Made by a program: the position numbers and the translations under genes
In this document: piece after piece, positions 44,985 through 54,168 of the stretch
Layout: every line of letters begins with the position of its first letter
Position numbering within the stretch: the stretch's first letter is position 1
Notes under the pieces: generated by a model
What the model saw: the letters and a program-made list of their open reading frames with translations, nothing else
Told to the model about the DNA's origin: nothing
Databases searched by the model: none
Origin: Lacinutrix venerupis
Lineage (GTDB): Bacteria > Bacteroidota > Bacteroidia > Flavobacteriales > Flavobacteriaceae
Reading direction: 5' to 3'
NCBI RefSeq assembly: GCF_003663945.1
Contig: NZ_RCCH01000005.1
Location: 62,001-126,000 of the forward strand
Length of the DNA stretch: 64,000 nucleotides

Positions 44985-45914
44985 TTATTTTAATTCTATT
45001 TCGAATTGTGTTAAATCCTTGAATTGTTGTAGACGCTCAAATATTTCTTTATCTGTTAAAGTAAGCATACGCTCTGTACCAAACTTCTCGACACAAAAAG
45101 ATGCTAATGCAGATCCATAAATAACAGCATTCTTCATATTTTCAAAAGAGATGTTTCCTGTTTTTGCAATATATCCAGAAAAACCTCCTGCAAATGTATC
45201 TCCTGCTCCTGTTGGATCAAAAACTTCTGCGAGTGGTAATGCTGGTGCATAAAACATATTGCCTTCATTAAAAAGTAGTGCGCCATGCTCTCCCTTTTTA
45301 ATTACAACATATTGTGGTCCCATTTCGTGAATTTTCTTAGCTGCATTTACTAAAGAGTATTCTCCAGATAACTGGCGAGCTTCTTCATCGTTAATTGTAA
45401 TAACATCTACATTTTTTAAAACAGCTTTTAAATCATCCATAGCAATATCCATCCAGAAATTCATGGTATCTAAAATTGCTAATTTTGGTTTTTTAGACAT
45501 TTGGTCTAAAACACTTTGCTGTGTAAGTGGATGTAGGTTTCCAAGCATAACAATATCTGCATCCTTATAACTCTCTGGAACTACAGGTGTAAAATGCTCT
45601 AATACATTTAACTCTGTTGCTAAAGTATCTCTAGAGTTCATATCGTTATGATATTTACCACTCCAAAAGAAAGTTTTTCCATCTTTTACAATTTCTATAC
45701 CTTCTATATCAATATTTCTATCTGTTAATAGATCTAAATATTCTTGCGGAAAATCTCCACCAACAACAGATACTGCTGCTGCATTTACATTGTCAAAATT
45801 TGAAGCAGATAAACCTATATAAGTTGCTGCTCCTCCTAGAATTTTATCGGTTTTACCAAAAGGTGTTTCTATAGCATCAAAAGCTACTGTACCTACTATT
45901 ACTAATTTGCTCAT
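44985..45914 (-). CDS. PfkB-family sugar or nucleoside kinase
   Basis: 309 residues, ribokinase fold. The first glycine motif is GGAATYIGLSAS and the second DPTGAGDTFAGGF holds the catalytic Asp. Substrate cannot be named; Bacteroidota members of this group are annotated only as carbohydrate kinases, and adenosine kinase is possible given purine genes nearby. It has its own -7 element and terminator, so it is monocistronic. Confidence 0.87.
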   Translation of the reverse strand: MSKLVIVGTVAFDAIETPFGKTDKILGGAATYIGLSASNFDNVNAAAVSVVGGDFPQEYLDLLTDRNIDIEGIEIVKDGKTFFWSGKYHNDMNSRDTLATELNVLEHFTPVVPESYKDADIVMLGNLHPLTQQSVLDQMSKKPKLAILDTMNFWMDIAMDDLKAVLKNVDVITINDEEARQLSGEYSLVNAAKKIHEMGPQYVVIKKGEHGALLFNEGNMFYAPALPLAEVFDPTGAGDTFAGGFSGYIAKTGNISFENMKNAVIYGSALASFCVEKFGTERMLTLTDKEIFERLQQFKDLTQFEIELK

Positions 45915-45936
45915 AAAAGCGTTTTAATTTAAGCGG

Positions 45937-45944
45937 CAAATATA
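45937..45944 (-). promoter_or_regulatory. Putative -7 element for the PfkB-family gene
   Basis: CAAATATA on the + strand reads TATATTTG on the minus strand, a full match to TAnnTTTG, 23 bp from the start. Confidence 0.5.
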
Positions 45945-45981
45945 CGATTTTTATATAGTTTTAAATTAATTAATGTAATTC

Positions 45982-46623
45982 TTATTTTCTACCAAAATCT
46001 GCAGGTATTTCTCCCCAAGCTTTAGTTTCCCATTTTACTATAGTTGTTTTGTAATCGTTTTCTTTTAACCATTTTACTGCACGGTCTACCAAATCGTAAA
46101 CAGGTTTATTTTTAGAGTTTCGCTCTAATTTAGAATTACATGTTTTTTTTCTAACCCAACTCATAGCTGTTTTAGAGTCTGTGTATATAATACGATCGCT
46201 ATCATGTTTTTTTAAAAAACTTAAACCATGAACTAATGCTAAAAATTCTCCCAAATTATTTGTGCCTTGCTCAAACGGACCTTGTATAAAAAGTTGTTGT
46301 TTTGTTTTAGTATCTACACCACGATATTCCATTATACCAGGATTACCACTTGAAGCTGCATCTACAGCTATTGAATTATAATTAGGGAGTCCTATTTTTT
46401 TAAGTTGCTCTGCAGAAAGCTCACTTTTAAAACTTTTGTTTTTTCCTATATAATCGAAATAATTACCTTTTAAAGCTTCTTTTGCTGCATCAAAGGTTGC
46501 AAAAGACTTGTATTGAGCTCCTTCGAAGTCTTTAATTAATGATTTACATGTATTCCAAGAATCAAAAACGCCTGTTTTATGCCCTTTCCAAACAGTGTAA
46601 TATTTTTTCTTTTTTTTACTCAT
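45982..46623 (-). CDS. Ribonuclease H with N-terminal viroplasmin-like domain
   Basis: 213 residues. The first ~50 residues (KYYTVWKGHKTGVFDSW, AQYKSFATFDAAKEA) are the RNase H1 N-terminal / caulimovirus viroplasmin domain, which binds RNA-DNA hybrids. The rest is an RNase HI core with AVDAASSGNPG (catalytic Asp), NNLGEFLALVHGL (Glu) and IIYTDSKTAM (Asp). The ending WGEIPADFGRK is a Bacteroidota hallmark. It removes RNA from RNA-DNA hybrids. It follows purN by 33 bp on the same strand. Confidence 0.93.
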   Translation of the reverse strand: MSKKKKKYYTVWKGHKTGVFDSWNTCKSLIKDFEGAQYKSFATFDAAKEALKGNYFDYIGKNKSFKSELSAEQLKKIGLPNYNSIAVDAASSGNPGIMEYRGVDTKTKQQLFIQGPFEQGTNNLGEFLALVHGLSFLKKHDSDRIIYTDSKTAMSWVRKKTCNSKLERNSKNKPVYDLVDRAVKWLKENDYKTTIVKWETKAWGEIPADFGRK

Positions 46624-46656
46624 AATAATTTTAAGTGAAAGCGAAAATCAATTTTT

Positions 46657-47226
46657 TTATTGTGAGTTTAATATATTTTCAACCACTTCAGGAAAATGTT
46701 TCATTTCTAATTCATGAATTTTTTCTGCTACATCTTGAGCAGAATCTGACGTTTTCACCTCGCATTTTGCCTGAAAAATGATAGCTCCTTCATCATAATT
46801 CTCATTTACGTAGTGAATTGTTATACCTGTTTCGGTTTCTTTTTGTCTTATAACTGCTTCATGAACATGCATACCATACATACCTTTACCTCCAAATTTT
46901 GGTAATAATGCTGGATGTATATTTATTACTTTATTATTAAAATGTTTTAGAATATTCTCAGGGAATTTCCAGAGAAAACCAGCTAAAACAATTAAGTCTG
47001 GCTTTACAGATTTTAAAATATTTAGAACATCTTCAGTCTCTGTAAAAGCAATTTTATTAAAAGACAAAGCGCTAATTTTCAATTTTTTGCAACGATCTAG
47101 CACTTTGGCATGCGGATTGTTAGTTAGTACTTGAATTACAGACGCATTGTCTCTATTTTGAAAAAACCTTATTAAATTTTCAGCATTACTTCCGCTACCG
47201 GACGCAAAAATTACTACACGTTTCAT
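46657..47226 (-). CDS. purN: Phosphoribosylglycinamide formyltransferase
   Basis: 189 residues. PurN adds the formyl group to GAR in purine synthesis. N-terminal GSGSNAENLI is the folate/phosphate loop, INIHPALLPKFGG carries the catalytic His and GTGIT-type TGITIHYVNENYDEG the conserved Asp. It is close to purF (2 kb) but separated by two other genes; it starts the purN-rnh run and is divergent from acpP. Confidence 0.95.
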   Translation of the reverse strand: MKRVVIFASGSGSNAENLIRFFQNRDNASVIQVLTNNPHAKVLDRCKKLKISALSFNKIAFTETEDVLNILKSVKPDLIVLAGFLWKFPENILKHFNNKVINIHPALLPKFGGKGMYGMHVHEAVIRQKETETGITIHYVNENYDEGAIIFQAKCEVKTSDSAQDVAEKIHELEMKHFPEVVENILNSQ

Positions 47227-47369
47227 TTTCTAGTATTCAATGTTAAATCTTCAAACAAAAAAAAGAATAATTATTAACAATTACGGGCTAAAACCAAAAT
47301 TCCTCGAAATAAATTATTAACTTTCGGAGTCTTTTTTAAAAGAAAGAATGGTTTTAAAATAAAGTTTTT

Positions 47370-47377
47370 TATTTTTG
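47370..47377 (+). promoter_or_regulatory. Putative -7 element for acpP-fabF-rnc
   Basis: TATTTTTG matches TAnnTTTG and leaves a 31-nt leader before acpP. Confidence 0.45.
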
Positions 47378-47408
47378 CCTCTTAATTAAAACTAAAAAAA
47401 TTAAAATT

Positions 47409-47642
47409 ATGTCAGACATTGCATCAAGAGTAAAAGCGATAATCGTAGACAAATTAGGTGTTGACGAAAACGAAGTTGTAACAGAAGCTAGCTTCACAAA
47501 CGACTTAGGAGCAGATTCGTTAGACACTGTTGAATTAATTATGGAATTCGAAAAAGAATTCGATATCCAAATTCCAGATGACCAAGCAGAGAACATTGCA
47601 ACAGTTGGTCAAGCTGTATCATATATTGAAGCTGCAAAATAA
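47409..47642 (+). CDS. acpP: Acyl carrier protein
   Basis: 77 residues, highly acidic. It carries fatty acyl chains on a phosphopantetheine arm attached to Ser37 in [12 protein letters not shown]. Next to fabF (11-bp gap) and rnc, the usual cluster. The abundant, codon-biased product fits a strong promoter upstream. Confidence 0.97.
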   Translation: MSDIASRVKAIIVDKLGVDENEVVTEASFTNDLGADSLDTVELIMEFEKEFDIQIPDDQAENIATVGQAVSYIEAAK

Positions 47643-47653
47643 GCACGAATTTT

Positions 47654-48904
47654 ATGGAACTAAAGCGAGTTGTAGTTACGGGTCTTGGAGCACTTACACC
47701 AATTGGTAATACCAAAGATGAATATTGGAATGCCTTAATTAACGGTAAAAGTGGTGCCGCACCTATTACGTATTTTGATACTGAAAAGTTTAAAACAAAA
47801 TTCGCTTGTGAATTAAAAAACTTTGTCGCAACCGATTTTCTAGACAGAAAAGAGGCGCGAAAAATGGATAGGTTTACGCAGTACGCAATGGTCGCATCTG
47901 ATGAGGCTATTGCGGACGCGAACCTAAATTTAGATACCATCAACAAACTTAGAGTTGGTGTTATTTGGGGAGCCGGAATTGGAGGTTTAGAAACTTTCCA
48001 AAACGAAGTATTAAACTTTGCTGAAGGAGATGGAACACCAAGATTTAATCCTTTCTTTATCCCAAAAATGATTGCAGATATAGCACCAGGAAACATATCT
48101 ATTAAAAATGGATTTATGGGACCTAACTATACAACCGTATCTGCCTGTGCATCATCTGCTAACGCTATGATAGATGCTTTAAATTACATTCGCTTAGGAC
48201 AATGCGATGTTATAGTTACAGGAGGAAGTGAAGCCGCAGTAACTATCGCTGGAATGGGAGGATTTAATGCTATGCATGCATTATCTACAAGAAATGAAAG
48301 CCCAGAAACAGCCTCAAGACCTTTTGACGCCACAAGAGACGGCTTTGTATTAGGTGAAGGAGCTGGAGCTATTATTCTTGAAGAATATGAACATGCCAAA
48401 GCTAGAGGCGCAAAAATTTATGCCGAAGTTGTAGGTGGAGGAATGTCTAGCGACGCTCACCATATGACAGCACCACATCCAGACGGAATAGGTGTTATGG
48501 CAGTAATGAGAAATTGTTTAGAAAATGCTGGTTTAAAGCCTGAAGACGTAGACCACATAAATACACACGGAACATCTACACCACTTGGAGATGTTGCAGA
48601 ACTTAAAGCAATTACAGAAGTTTTTGGCGACCACGCTAAAACAATTAATATTAATTCTACAAAATCAATGACTGGTCACTTACTTGGTGCTGCTGGTGCT
48701 ATTGAATCTATTGCTTCTATTTTAGCAATGGAACATGGTATCGTTCCTCCAACTATTAACCACGAAAATATTGATGAAAATATAGATCCTAATCTAAACT
48801 TAACGCTAAACCAACCTCAAAAACGTGATATAAAAGTTGCAATGAGTAACACTTTTGGTTTTGGCGGACATAATGCTTGTGTATTATTTAAAAAGTTAGA
48901 TTAG
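47654..48904 (+). CDS. fabF: Beta-ketoacyl-ACP synthase II
   Basis: 416 residues. Condenses malonyl-ACP with acyl-ACP in fatty acid elongation. Catalytic Cys is in TVSACASSANAM, and the His pair is in NTHGTSTPLGD and TGHLLGAAG. Full length, no missing motif. Downstream rnc starts after 7 bp, so the three genes act as one operon. Confidence 0.97.
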   Translation: MELKRVVVTGLGALTPIGNTKDEYWNALINGKSGAAPITYFDTEKFKTKFACELKNFVATDFLDRKEARKMDRFTQYAMVASDEAIADANLNLDTINKLRVGVIWGAGIGGLETFQNEVLNFAEGDGTPRFNPFFIPKMIADIAPGNISIKNGFMGPNYTTVSACASSANAMIDALNYIRLGQCDVIVTGGSEAAVTIAGMGGFNAMHALSTRNESPETASRPFDATRDGFVLGEGAGAIILEEYEHAKARGAKIYAEVVGGGMSSDAHHMTAPHPDGIGVMAVMRNCLENAGLKPEDVDHINTHGTSTPLGDVAELKAITEVFGDHAKTININSTKSMTGHLLGAAGAIESIASILAMEHGIVPPTINHENIDENIDPNLNLTLNQPQKRDIKVAMSNTFGFGGHNACVLFKKLD

Positions 48905-48911
48905 AATTTGA

Positions 48912-49655
48912 ATGAAAAGAATTCGAAACATATTCTCAAAGTCTAAAGAAGATAAAGGAGAATTCTTTACAACAATTTCTGAAATTATAGGCTACAAGCC
49001 AAAAACGATTAAACACTTTAAAACAGCGTTTACACATCGTTCTATGAATATAAAAAACAACAAAGGCAATCTTGTTAACTATGAGCGTTTGGAGTTTTTA
49101 GGCGATGCTATGCTTAGCGCAGTAATTGCACATCACTTGTATATTGAAGTGCCTAGCGGAGACGAAGGCTATCTTACAAAAATGCGTTCTAAAATAGTAA
49201 GTAGAGAGCATTTAAATGAATTAGGGCGTAATTTAAAACTAATAAATTTAGTTGAAAGCAAAATACCTAAAGGCCAATTTGGAGATAATATACATGGAAA
49301 CTTGTTTGAATCTTTAGTTGGAGCCATATATCTAGACGATGGCTATAAAGCATGTGAAAAGTTTATTTATAAACGCGTTATTACACCATTTGTAGATATA
49401 GAACAGCTAGAAGGCAAAGTAATTAGCTATAAAAGTTTATTAATTGAGTGGTGCCAGAAAGAAAAAAAGACTTTCGACTACCATGTTTATGAAGATACAG
49501 GTAACGATAATATGCGTCATTTCTCTGTAAAACTATCTATAGATAATAAAATTGTTGCAAAAGGAAGAGCTACATCAAAAAAGAAAGCTGAAGAAAAAGC
49601 CTCAAAGCGTGCTTTTTTTGTTTTTCAAAATCAAATATCAAAAGTTTTTTCTTAA
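48912..49655 (+). CDS. rnc: Ribonuclease III
   Basis: 247 residues. Cleaves double-stranded RNA in rRNA and mRNA processing. The RNase III signature ERLEFLGDAML is present, followed by the LFESLVGAIYLDDG metal-binding motif, and a C-terminal double-stranded RNA-binding domain (~175-240) with KGRATSKKKAEEKAS. Coupled to fabF and acpP. Confidence 0.97.
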   Translation: MKRIRNIFSKSKEDKGEFFTTISEIIGYKPKTIKHFKTAFTHRSMNIKNNKGNLVNYERLEFLGDAMLSAVIAHHLYIEVPSGDEGYLTKMRSKIVSREHLNELGRNLKLINLVESKIPKGQFGDNIHGNLFESLVGAIYLDDGYKACEKFIYKRVITPFVDIEQLEGKVISYKSLLIEWCQKEKKTFDYHVYEDTGNDNMRHFSVKLSIDNKIVAKGRATSKKKAEEKASKRAFFVFQNQISKVFS

Positions 49656-49806
49656 TTATCTTTAGTTTTTTTAAGCCTAAAAAGAAAACACGCAAACACT
49701 ACAACGTTTTCGTATTATATTCTTGTTAATATTCAGTAAAATAAGGTACTACAAACCATTTTAAATACTATATTTACAATTCTGTCTATGTGCAAATAGT
49801 ATTAAT

Positions 49807-50295
49807 ATGGCAATAAAAAAACTCGTTTTAAATGATTTTTTAGAAGAAGAAAATTTCTCACTTATTGGTATTCATTGTACAATTGAAGATTATCGATTGG
49901 CCTTTTTATTAAACAAAGTTTTAGACTTAAAACTTAAGAGACAAGACAAAGACGTCGATAACAACAACCAGAAAACAGCCTTTTCTATTTTTGAATGGGA
50001 AGACAAAACACAGTTTAAAATCTGGAATCTAGTATCTAATAACTGTAAAATAATTACAAATGATTTTAACGACGGTTTAGATTCACTATTTAGTGCAAAT
50101 CAAGTTATAACAAAAACACATCATTTGGTGTCTGAATATAGTAAAGCAAACTATTTACTTAAAATAAGTAATAATTTTTCGCCAAATAAGGAGAAAATTA
50201 TTTTAGAGAAAATACTAAAAATAAATCAAGTAATTACAGCTTACAGTATAGATACTGAAAGTTTAAAATCTAAAAATCAACTAATATTTAACTAA
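49807..50295 (+). CDS. IPExxxVDY-family protein
   Basis: 162 residues, no signal. The opening NFSLIGIHCTIEDYRLAFLLNKVLDLKLKR (residues ~16-45) matches the IPExxxVDY family, small conserved Bacteroidota proteins of unknown function that often sit between rnc and pyk, as here. The namesake C-terminal motif is not clear in this copy; the end reads VITAYSIDTES. The stop overlaps the pyk ATG by one base (TAATG), so translation is coupled. Confidence 0.75.
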   Translation: MAIKKLVLNDFLEEENFSLIGIHCTIEDYRLAFLLNKVLDLKLKRQDKDVDNNNQKTAFSIFEWEDKTQFKIWNLVSNNCKIITNDFNDGLDSLFSANQVITKTHHLVSEYSKANYLLKISNNFSPNKEKIILEKILKINQVITAYSIDTESLKSKNQLIFN

Positions 50296-51722
50296 TGTTT
50301 AAAAGAAAAAAGACAAAAATAGTAGCGACATTAGGTCCTGCAACAAGTTCAAAAAAAGTTTTAAAAGGCATGTTAGACGAAGGTGCTAATGTTTTTAGAA
50401 TAAACTTTTCTCACGCTGATTATGCAGATGTAAAAGAACGTGTAAAAATAATTCGCGAACTTAATGATGAATTTGGTTACAACGCTTCTATTCTTGCCGA
50501 TTTACAAGGTCCAAAACTTAGAGTTGGTGTAATGAAAGGTGAGGTATTTGTAAAACCTGGAGATGAAATAATTTTTGCAACTGGAGAACGTTTTGAAGGT
50601 ACAAAAGAACGCGTTTACATGACTTACGATAAGTTTCCACAAGATGCTAAAAAAGGTGAGCGTATTCTTTTAGACGATGGAAAATTAATTTTCGAAGTTG
50701 TTTCAACAGATAAAAAAACAGAAGTAAAAGCTAAAGTTATTCAAGGAGGTCCTTTACGTTCTAAAAAAGGTGTAAATCTTCCAAATACAAATATATCTCA
50801 ACCTGCTTTAACAGAAAAAGATATAGCAGATGCAAAATTTGCTTGCGAACTAAAAGTAGATTGGATAGCACTATCTTTTGTACGTCATGCAGAAGATTTA
50901 ATGGTATTACAAGAACTTATAAAAGAACATAGTGACCATAAAATTCCAATTATAGCAAAAATTGAAAAACCAGAAGGTGTAGCAAACATCGATAAAATTG
51001 TTGCTTATTGTGATGGTTTAATGGTAGCTCGTGGAGATTTAGGAGTAGAAATCCCAGCCGAAGAAGTGCCTTTAGTACAGAAAAAATTAGTTTTACGTGC
51101 TAAAAAAGCTAGAATACCGGTAATTATTGCCACGCAAATGATGGAAACTATGATTGATAGTTTAACACCAACTCGTGCAGAAGTTAACGATGTAGCAAAT
51201 TCTGTTATGGACGGTGCAGATGCCGTAATGCTCTCTGGAGAAACTAGTGTAGGTAAATATCCTGTTCAAGTTATTAAGCAAATGGCAGATATTATTCGTA
51301 GTGTCGAGGATAGTGATTTAATTAATGTTCCACACATGCCACCAACTATTAGAACAAAACGTTATATAACAAAATCTATTTGTTATCATGCAGCACAAAT
51401 GGCAAACGAAATTGATGCAAAAGGCATTTCTACATTAACAAATAGTGGATATACTGCTTTTCAAATTTCAGCATGGCGACCAAAGTCTCATATATTAGTA
51501 TTTACATCTAATAGACGTATTTTAACGCAACTTAATCTACTTTGGGGAGTTAAAGCTTTCTATTACGATAAGTTTGTAAGTACAGATGAAACTATAGAAG
51601 ATGTTAATAAAATGGCTCAAGAAATGGGTTACCTTGAAAAAGGAGATATGCTTGTAAGTTTAGCAGCAATGCCTATTCAGGAAAAAGGAATGGTAAACAC
51701 ATTAAGAATTACAGAAATATAA
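50295..51722 (+). CDS. pyk: Pyruvate kinase
   Basis: 475 residues. Converts PEP and ADP to pyruvate and ATP. Full length, with the N-terminal KTKIVATLGPATSS, the active-site MVARGDLGVEIP and the ATQMMETMIDSLTPTRAEVNDVANSV helix. The C-terminal allosteric domain is complete. A terminator follows at 51751. Confidence 0.97.
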   Translation: MFKRKKTKIVATLGPATSSKKVLKGMLDEGANVFRINFSHADYADVKERVKIIRELNDEFGYNASILADLQGPKLRVGVMKGEVFVKPGDEIIFATGERFEGTKERVYMTYDKFPQDAKKGERILLDDGKLIFEVVSTDKKTEVKAKVIQGGPLRSKKGVNLPNTNISQPALTEKDIADAKFACELKVDWIALSFVRHAEDLMVLQELIKEHSDHKIPIIAKIEKPEGVANIDKIVAYCDGLMVARGDLGVEIPAEEVPLVQKKLVLRAKKARIPVIIATQMMETMIDSLTPTRAEVNDVANSVMDGADAVMLSGETSVGKYPVQVIKQMADIIRSVEDSDLINVPHMPPTIRTKRYITKSICYHAAQMANEIDAKGISTLTNSGYTAFQISAWRPKSHILVFTSNRRILTQLNLLWGVKAFYYDKFVSTDETIEDVNKMAQEMGYLEKGDMLVSLAAMPIQEKGMVNTLRITEI

Positions 51723-51750
51723 TAATTTTTAAAAATAAATATAAAAGTAG

Positions 51751-51783
51751 AAACCAGTTACAAAAATGTAACTGGTTTTTTTA
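51751..51783 (+). terminator. Terminator of pyk
   Basis: AAACCAGTTAC / GTAACTGGTTT with an AAAAAT loop and a T tract on the + strand; it lies between pyk and the convergent metal-transport operon. Confidence 0.9.
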
Positions 51784-51796
51784 TTTATGCAAATAA

Positions 51797-52957
51797 CTAA
51801 CCTCTAAACAAAAAGAAATCATCTTTCATATCCTCAATCTGCGCATCTTCGTTAGTTATAATGTAATCAATTGCTTTAGAGGTGAATTTATCTCCTTTTT
51901 CGGTAAGAGATACAATATTATTTTCAACACTAATCATATTGTTTTTTGTTGCCAGTTCTAATACTGTTTTAGCTCTAACTTTTTGCCAATTAATGTGCTC
52001 TCGTAAGTGATTAACATGGCGTTCTTCAAGCTCATTATGATTTTTTAAATGTAGTAAAAAAGTTAATAGAGACACTTCTGTGCGTTGTTGTTTTTCACGA
52101 TACATAACCGCAATAATACCTTTACTTGGTGCAAATAAATAAACAATTAAAAAAAGTAAGCCCAACATAGTTGTAATAGATCCAGCAATAGAGGCATCTA
52201 ACCAATGTGCAAACCAATAACCAGAAATTGCGCTTAACACACCAAAACCAATAGCTAAAGCAAGCATTTTCTTTAAATCTGTAGTTAATAAATAGGCGGT
52301 TGCAGCAGGAGAAATCATTAAGGCAACAACTAAAATAGCACCAACAGCATCAAAAGCACCAACAGTAGTAACAGATGCGACACTCATTAATCCATAGTGT
52401 ATTATCGCTGGCGAAAAACCTAGCGATGCAGCTAAACCAGCATCAAACGTACTTACTTTTAACTCCTTAAAAAAAGCGATTAATAATATTACTGTAATTA
52501 ATAAAATAACACCAATAATCCACAGTGCTTTGGGCCCAACATCAACACTAGAAATTAGCAACCTATCAAAAGGTGCGAAGGCTAATTCACCAAGTAAAAC
52601 AGCATCTACATCTAAATGTACATCGTTAGCATTTTTAGCAATTAATATTACACCAATACTAAATAAAGCAGGAAACACTAAACCTATGGCTGTGTCTTCT
52701 TTTACCAATCCAGTTTTTTGAATATACTCTACTAAAACTACAGTTATAATGCCTGTAAAAGCAGCAAATAAAATTAGTAATGGTGAGTTGAGGTTATGTG
52801 TAATAAAAAAACCAATAACAATTCCAGGTAATATAGAATGACTTATAGCATCGCTTATCATAGCCATTTTTCTAAGCACTAAAAAAGTACCAGGAATAGC
52901 GCAAGCAATAGCGACTAGGCTTGCGATAAGTTGTATTTCAATTTGAGCGCTATTCAT
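51797..52957 (-). CDS. Metal ABC transporter permease with DtxR-like C-terminal domain (second permease)
   Basis: 386 residues. The N-terminal ~290 residues form an ABC-3 permease (about eight membrane helices) for Mn/Zn/Fe. Residues ~300-386 are soluble, with a winged-helix-like LEERHVNHLREHINW...AKTVLELATKNNMISV...VSLTEKGDKFTSKA. This is a DtxR-type regulatory domain fused to the permease. It overlaps the other permease gene by 8 bp. Both permeases of the operon carry this fusion. Confidence 0.85.
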   Translation of the reverse strand: MNSAQIEIQLIASLVAIACAIPGTFLVLRKMAMISDAISHSILPGIVIGFFITHNLNSPLLILFAAFTGIITVVLVEYIQKTGLVKEDTAIGLVFPALFSIGVILIAKNANDVHLDVDAVLLGELAFAPFDRLLISSVDVGPKALWIIGVILLITVILLIAFFKELKVSTFDAGLAASLGFSPAIIHYGLMSVASVTTVGAFDAVGAILVVALMISPAATAYLLTTDLKKMLALAIGFGVLSAISGYWFAHWLDASIAGSITTMLGLLFLIVYLFAPSKGIIAVMYREKQQRTEVSLLTFLLHLKNHNELEERHVNHLREHINWQKVRAKTVLELATKNNMISVENNIVSLTEKGDKFTSKAIDYIITNEDAQIEDMKDDFFLFRG

Positions 52958-54077
52958 CGTCTGTAGATTGTTTTGTATATAAATTTGCAGCAGTATTAAA
53001 ACCTGTTTCGGTTAATCGCCACATTTTACCTTCTAATTTTACATAATCTTTTTCTACCAATTTTTGCAATGTAGATTTTGTATAACCTTGAAAGTTATTT
53101 AGTAATTTAATAGCATGCGGATGCGAAATATTATCATGCGTTTCTGCAATATGATACATAAAAGACAATGTTTTATGAAGCTCTAAATCACGACGATTTT
53201 TTATAACTCTAATTTGTTTGAATAGTAAGCCACGACTTGGTGAAAATACAAACGAGAAAAACACAAAAACCGAAGCTACTAAAACAATTACTGGTCCAGT
53301 AGATAAATTCGTTTGGCTGGCACTTATTGCTGTACCAAAAACACCGGAAAAGGCACCAAAAACAGCAGCTAAAAGCACCATAGTAGACAAGCTGTTAGTC
53401 CATTGTCGTGCAGCAGCAGCTGGTGCTAACAGCATAGCACTCATTAATACAACGCCAACAGTTTGTAAACCTAATACAATGGCTAAAACAATAAAACTAG
53501 TAATTAAAACATCTATAAACTTAGTATTAAATCCAAGTGTTTTAGTATAGTCTGCATCAAAAAGCAAAATTTTAAATTCTTTCCAAAATAGTAATAGAAC
53601 AAACAAACATAAGCCAGTAATAATAGCCATTAACCAAACATCACTTTCTACTAAAGTCGCTGCTTGACCAAATAAATATTTATCTAATCCTGCTTGGTTC
53701 GCATTGGGTTGCTTTTGTATAAAGGTCAATAATAACATACCAAAACCAAAAAACAAAGATAAAATTAACCCTAAAGCAGTATCACTTTTTAAATGTGTTT
53801 TCTTTACAATACCACGAATCCAAAAGGTTCCAATTAACCCACTAACTAAAGCGCCCAAAAGCAAAGTGTTAGAGTCTTTTGCACCGGTAATTAAAAAGGC
53901 AATTGCAATACCTGGTAAGGCAGCGTGCGAAATAGCATCGCCAAGTAGGCTTTGCTTTCTAAGTACAGCAAAACTACCAAGCATGCCTGTTACAGCGCCT
54001 AAAATGGCTGTTCCAAGTGTTATTGTGCGTAGTGTATAATCACTAAATACTAATGAAAAATATTCTGTTATGTCCAT
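52950..54077 (-). CDS. Metal ABC transporter permease with C-terminal winged-helix-like domain (first permease)
   Basis: 375 residues. An ABC-3 permease domain (~15-290) with the usual SLLGDAISHAALPGIAIAF motif, followed by a soluble ~80-residue tail (SFMYHIAETHDNISHPHAI, LQKLVEKDYVKLEGKMWRLTETG) that reads like a winged helix. It pairs with the permease encoded just downstream. REP-like palindromes lie between this gene and the ATPase gene. Confidence 0.85.
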   Translation of the reverse strand: MDITEYFSLVFSDYTLRTITLGTAILGAVTGMLGSFAVLRKQSLLGDAISHAALPGIAIAFLITGAKDSNTLLLGALVSGLIGTFWIRGIVKKTHLKSDTALGLILSLFFGFGMLLLTFIQKQPNANQAGLDKYLFGQAATLVESDVWLMAIITGLCLFVLLLFWKEFKILLFDADYTKTLGFNTKFIDVLITSFIVLAIVLGLQTVGVVLMSAMLLAPAAAARQWTNSLSTMVLLAAVFGAFSGVFGTAISASQTNLSTGPVIVLVASVFVFFSFVFSPSRGLLFKQIRVIKNRRDLELHKTLSFMYHIAETHDNISHPHAIKLLNNFQGYTKSTLQKLVEKDYVKLEGKMWRLTETGFNTAANLYTKQSTDDE

Positions 54078-54078
54078 A

Positions 54079-54165
54079 ATTCCTGCGAAGGCAGAATTTC
54101 ATCCTGTTTTCGCAATATTTGTTATTTATAATTTCATTTTATGAGATTCCTGTCTTCACAGGAAT
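54079..54165. repeat. Pair of REP-like palindromes in inverted orientation
   Basis: Hairpin 1 ATTCCTGCGAAGGCAGAAT (54079-54097, then TTCAT) and hairpin 2 ATTCCTGT-CTTC-ACAGGAAT (54146-54165, preceded by ATGAG). The reverse complement of one resembles the other along ~25 bp, so they face each other. Elements of the ATTCCTGCxxTTCGCAGGAAT type are common REP-like repeats in Flavobacteriaceae (from memory). Confidence 0.6.
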
Positions 54166-54168
54166 TGA

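Noticed and set aside
53218-54039. Forward ORFs opposite the permease gene
   Set aside because: Antisense of helical membrane segments; no start context and no homology.
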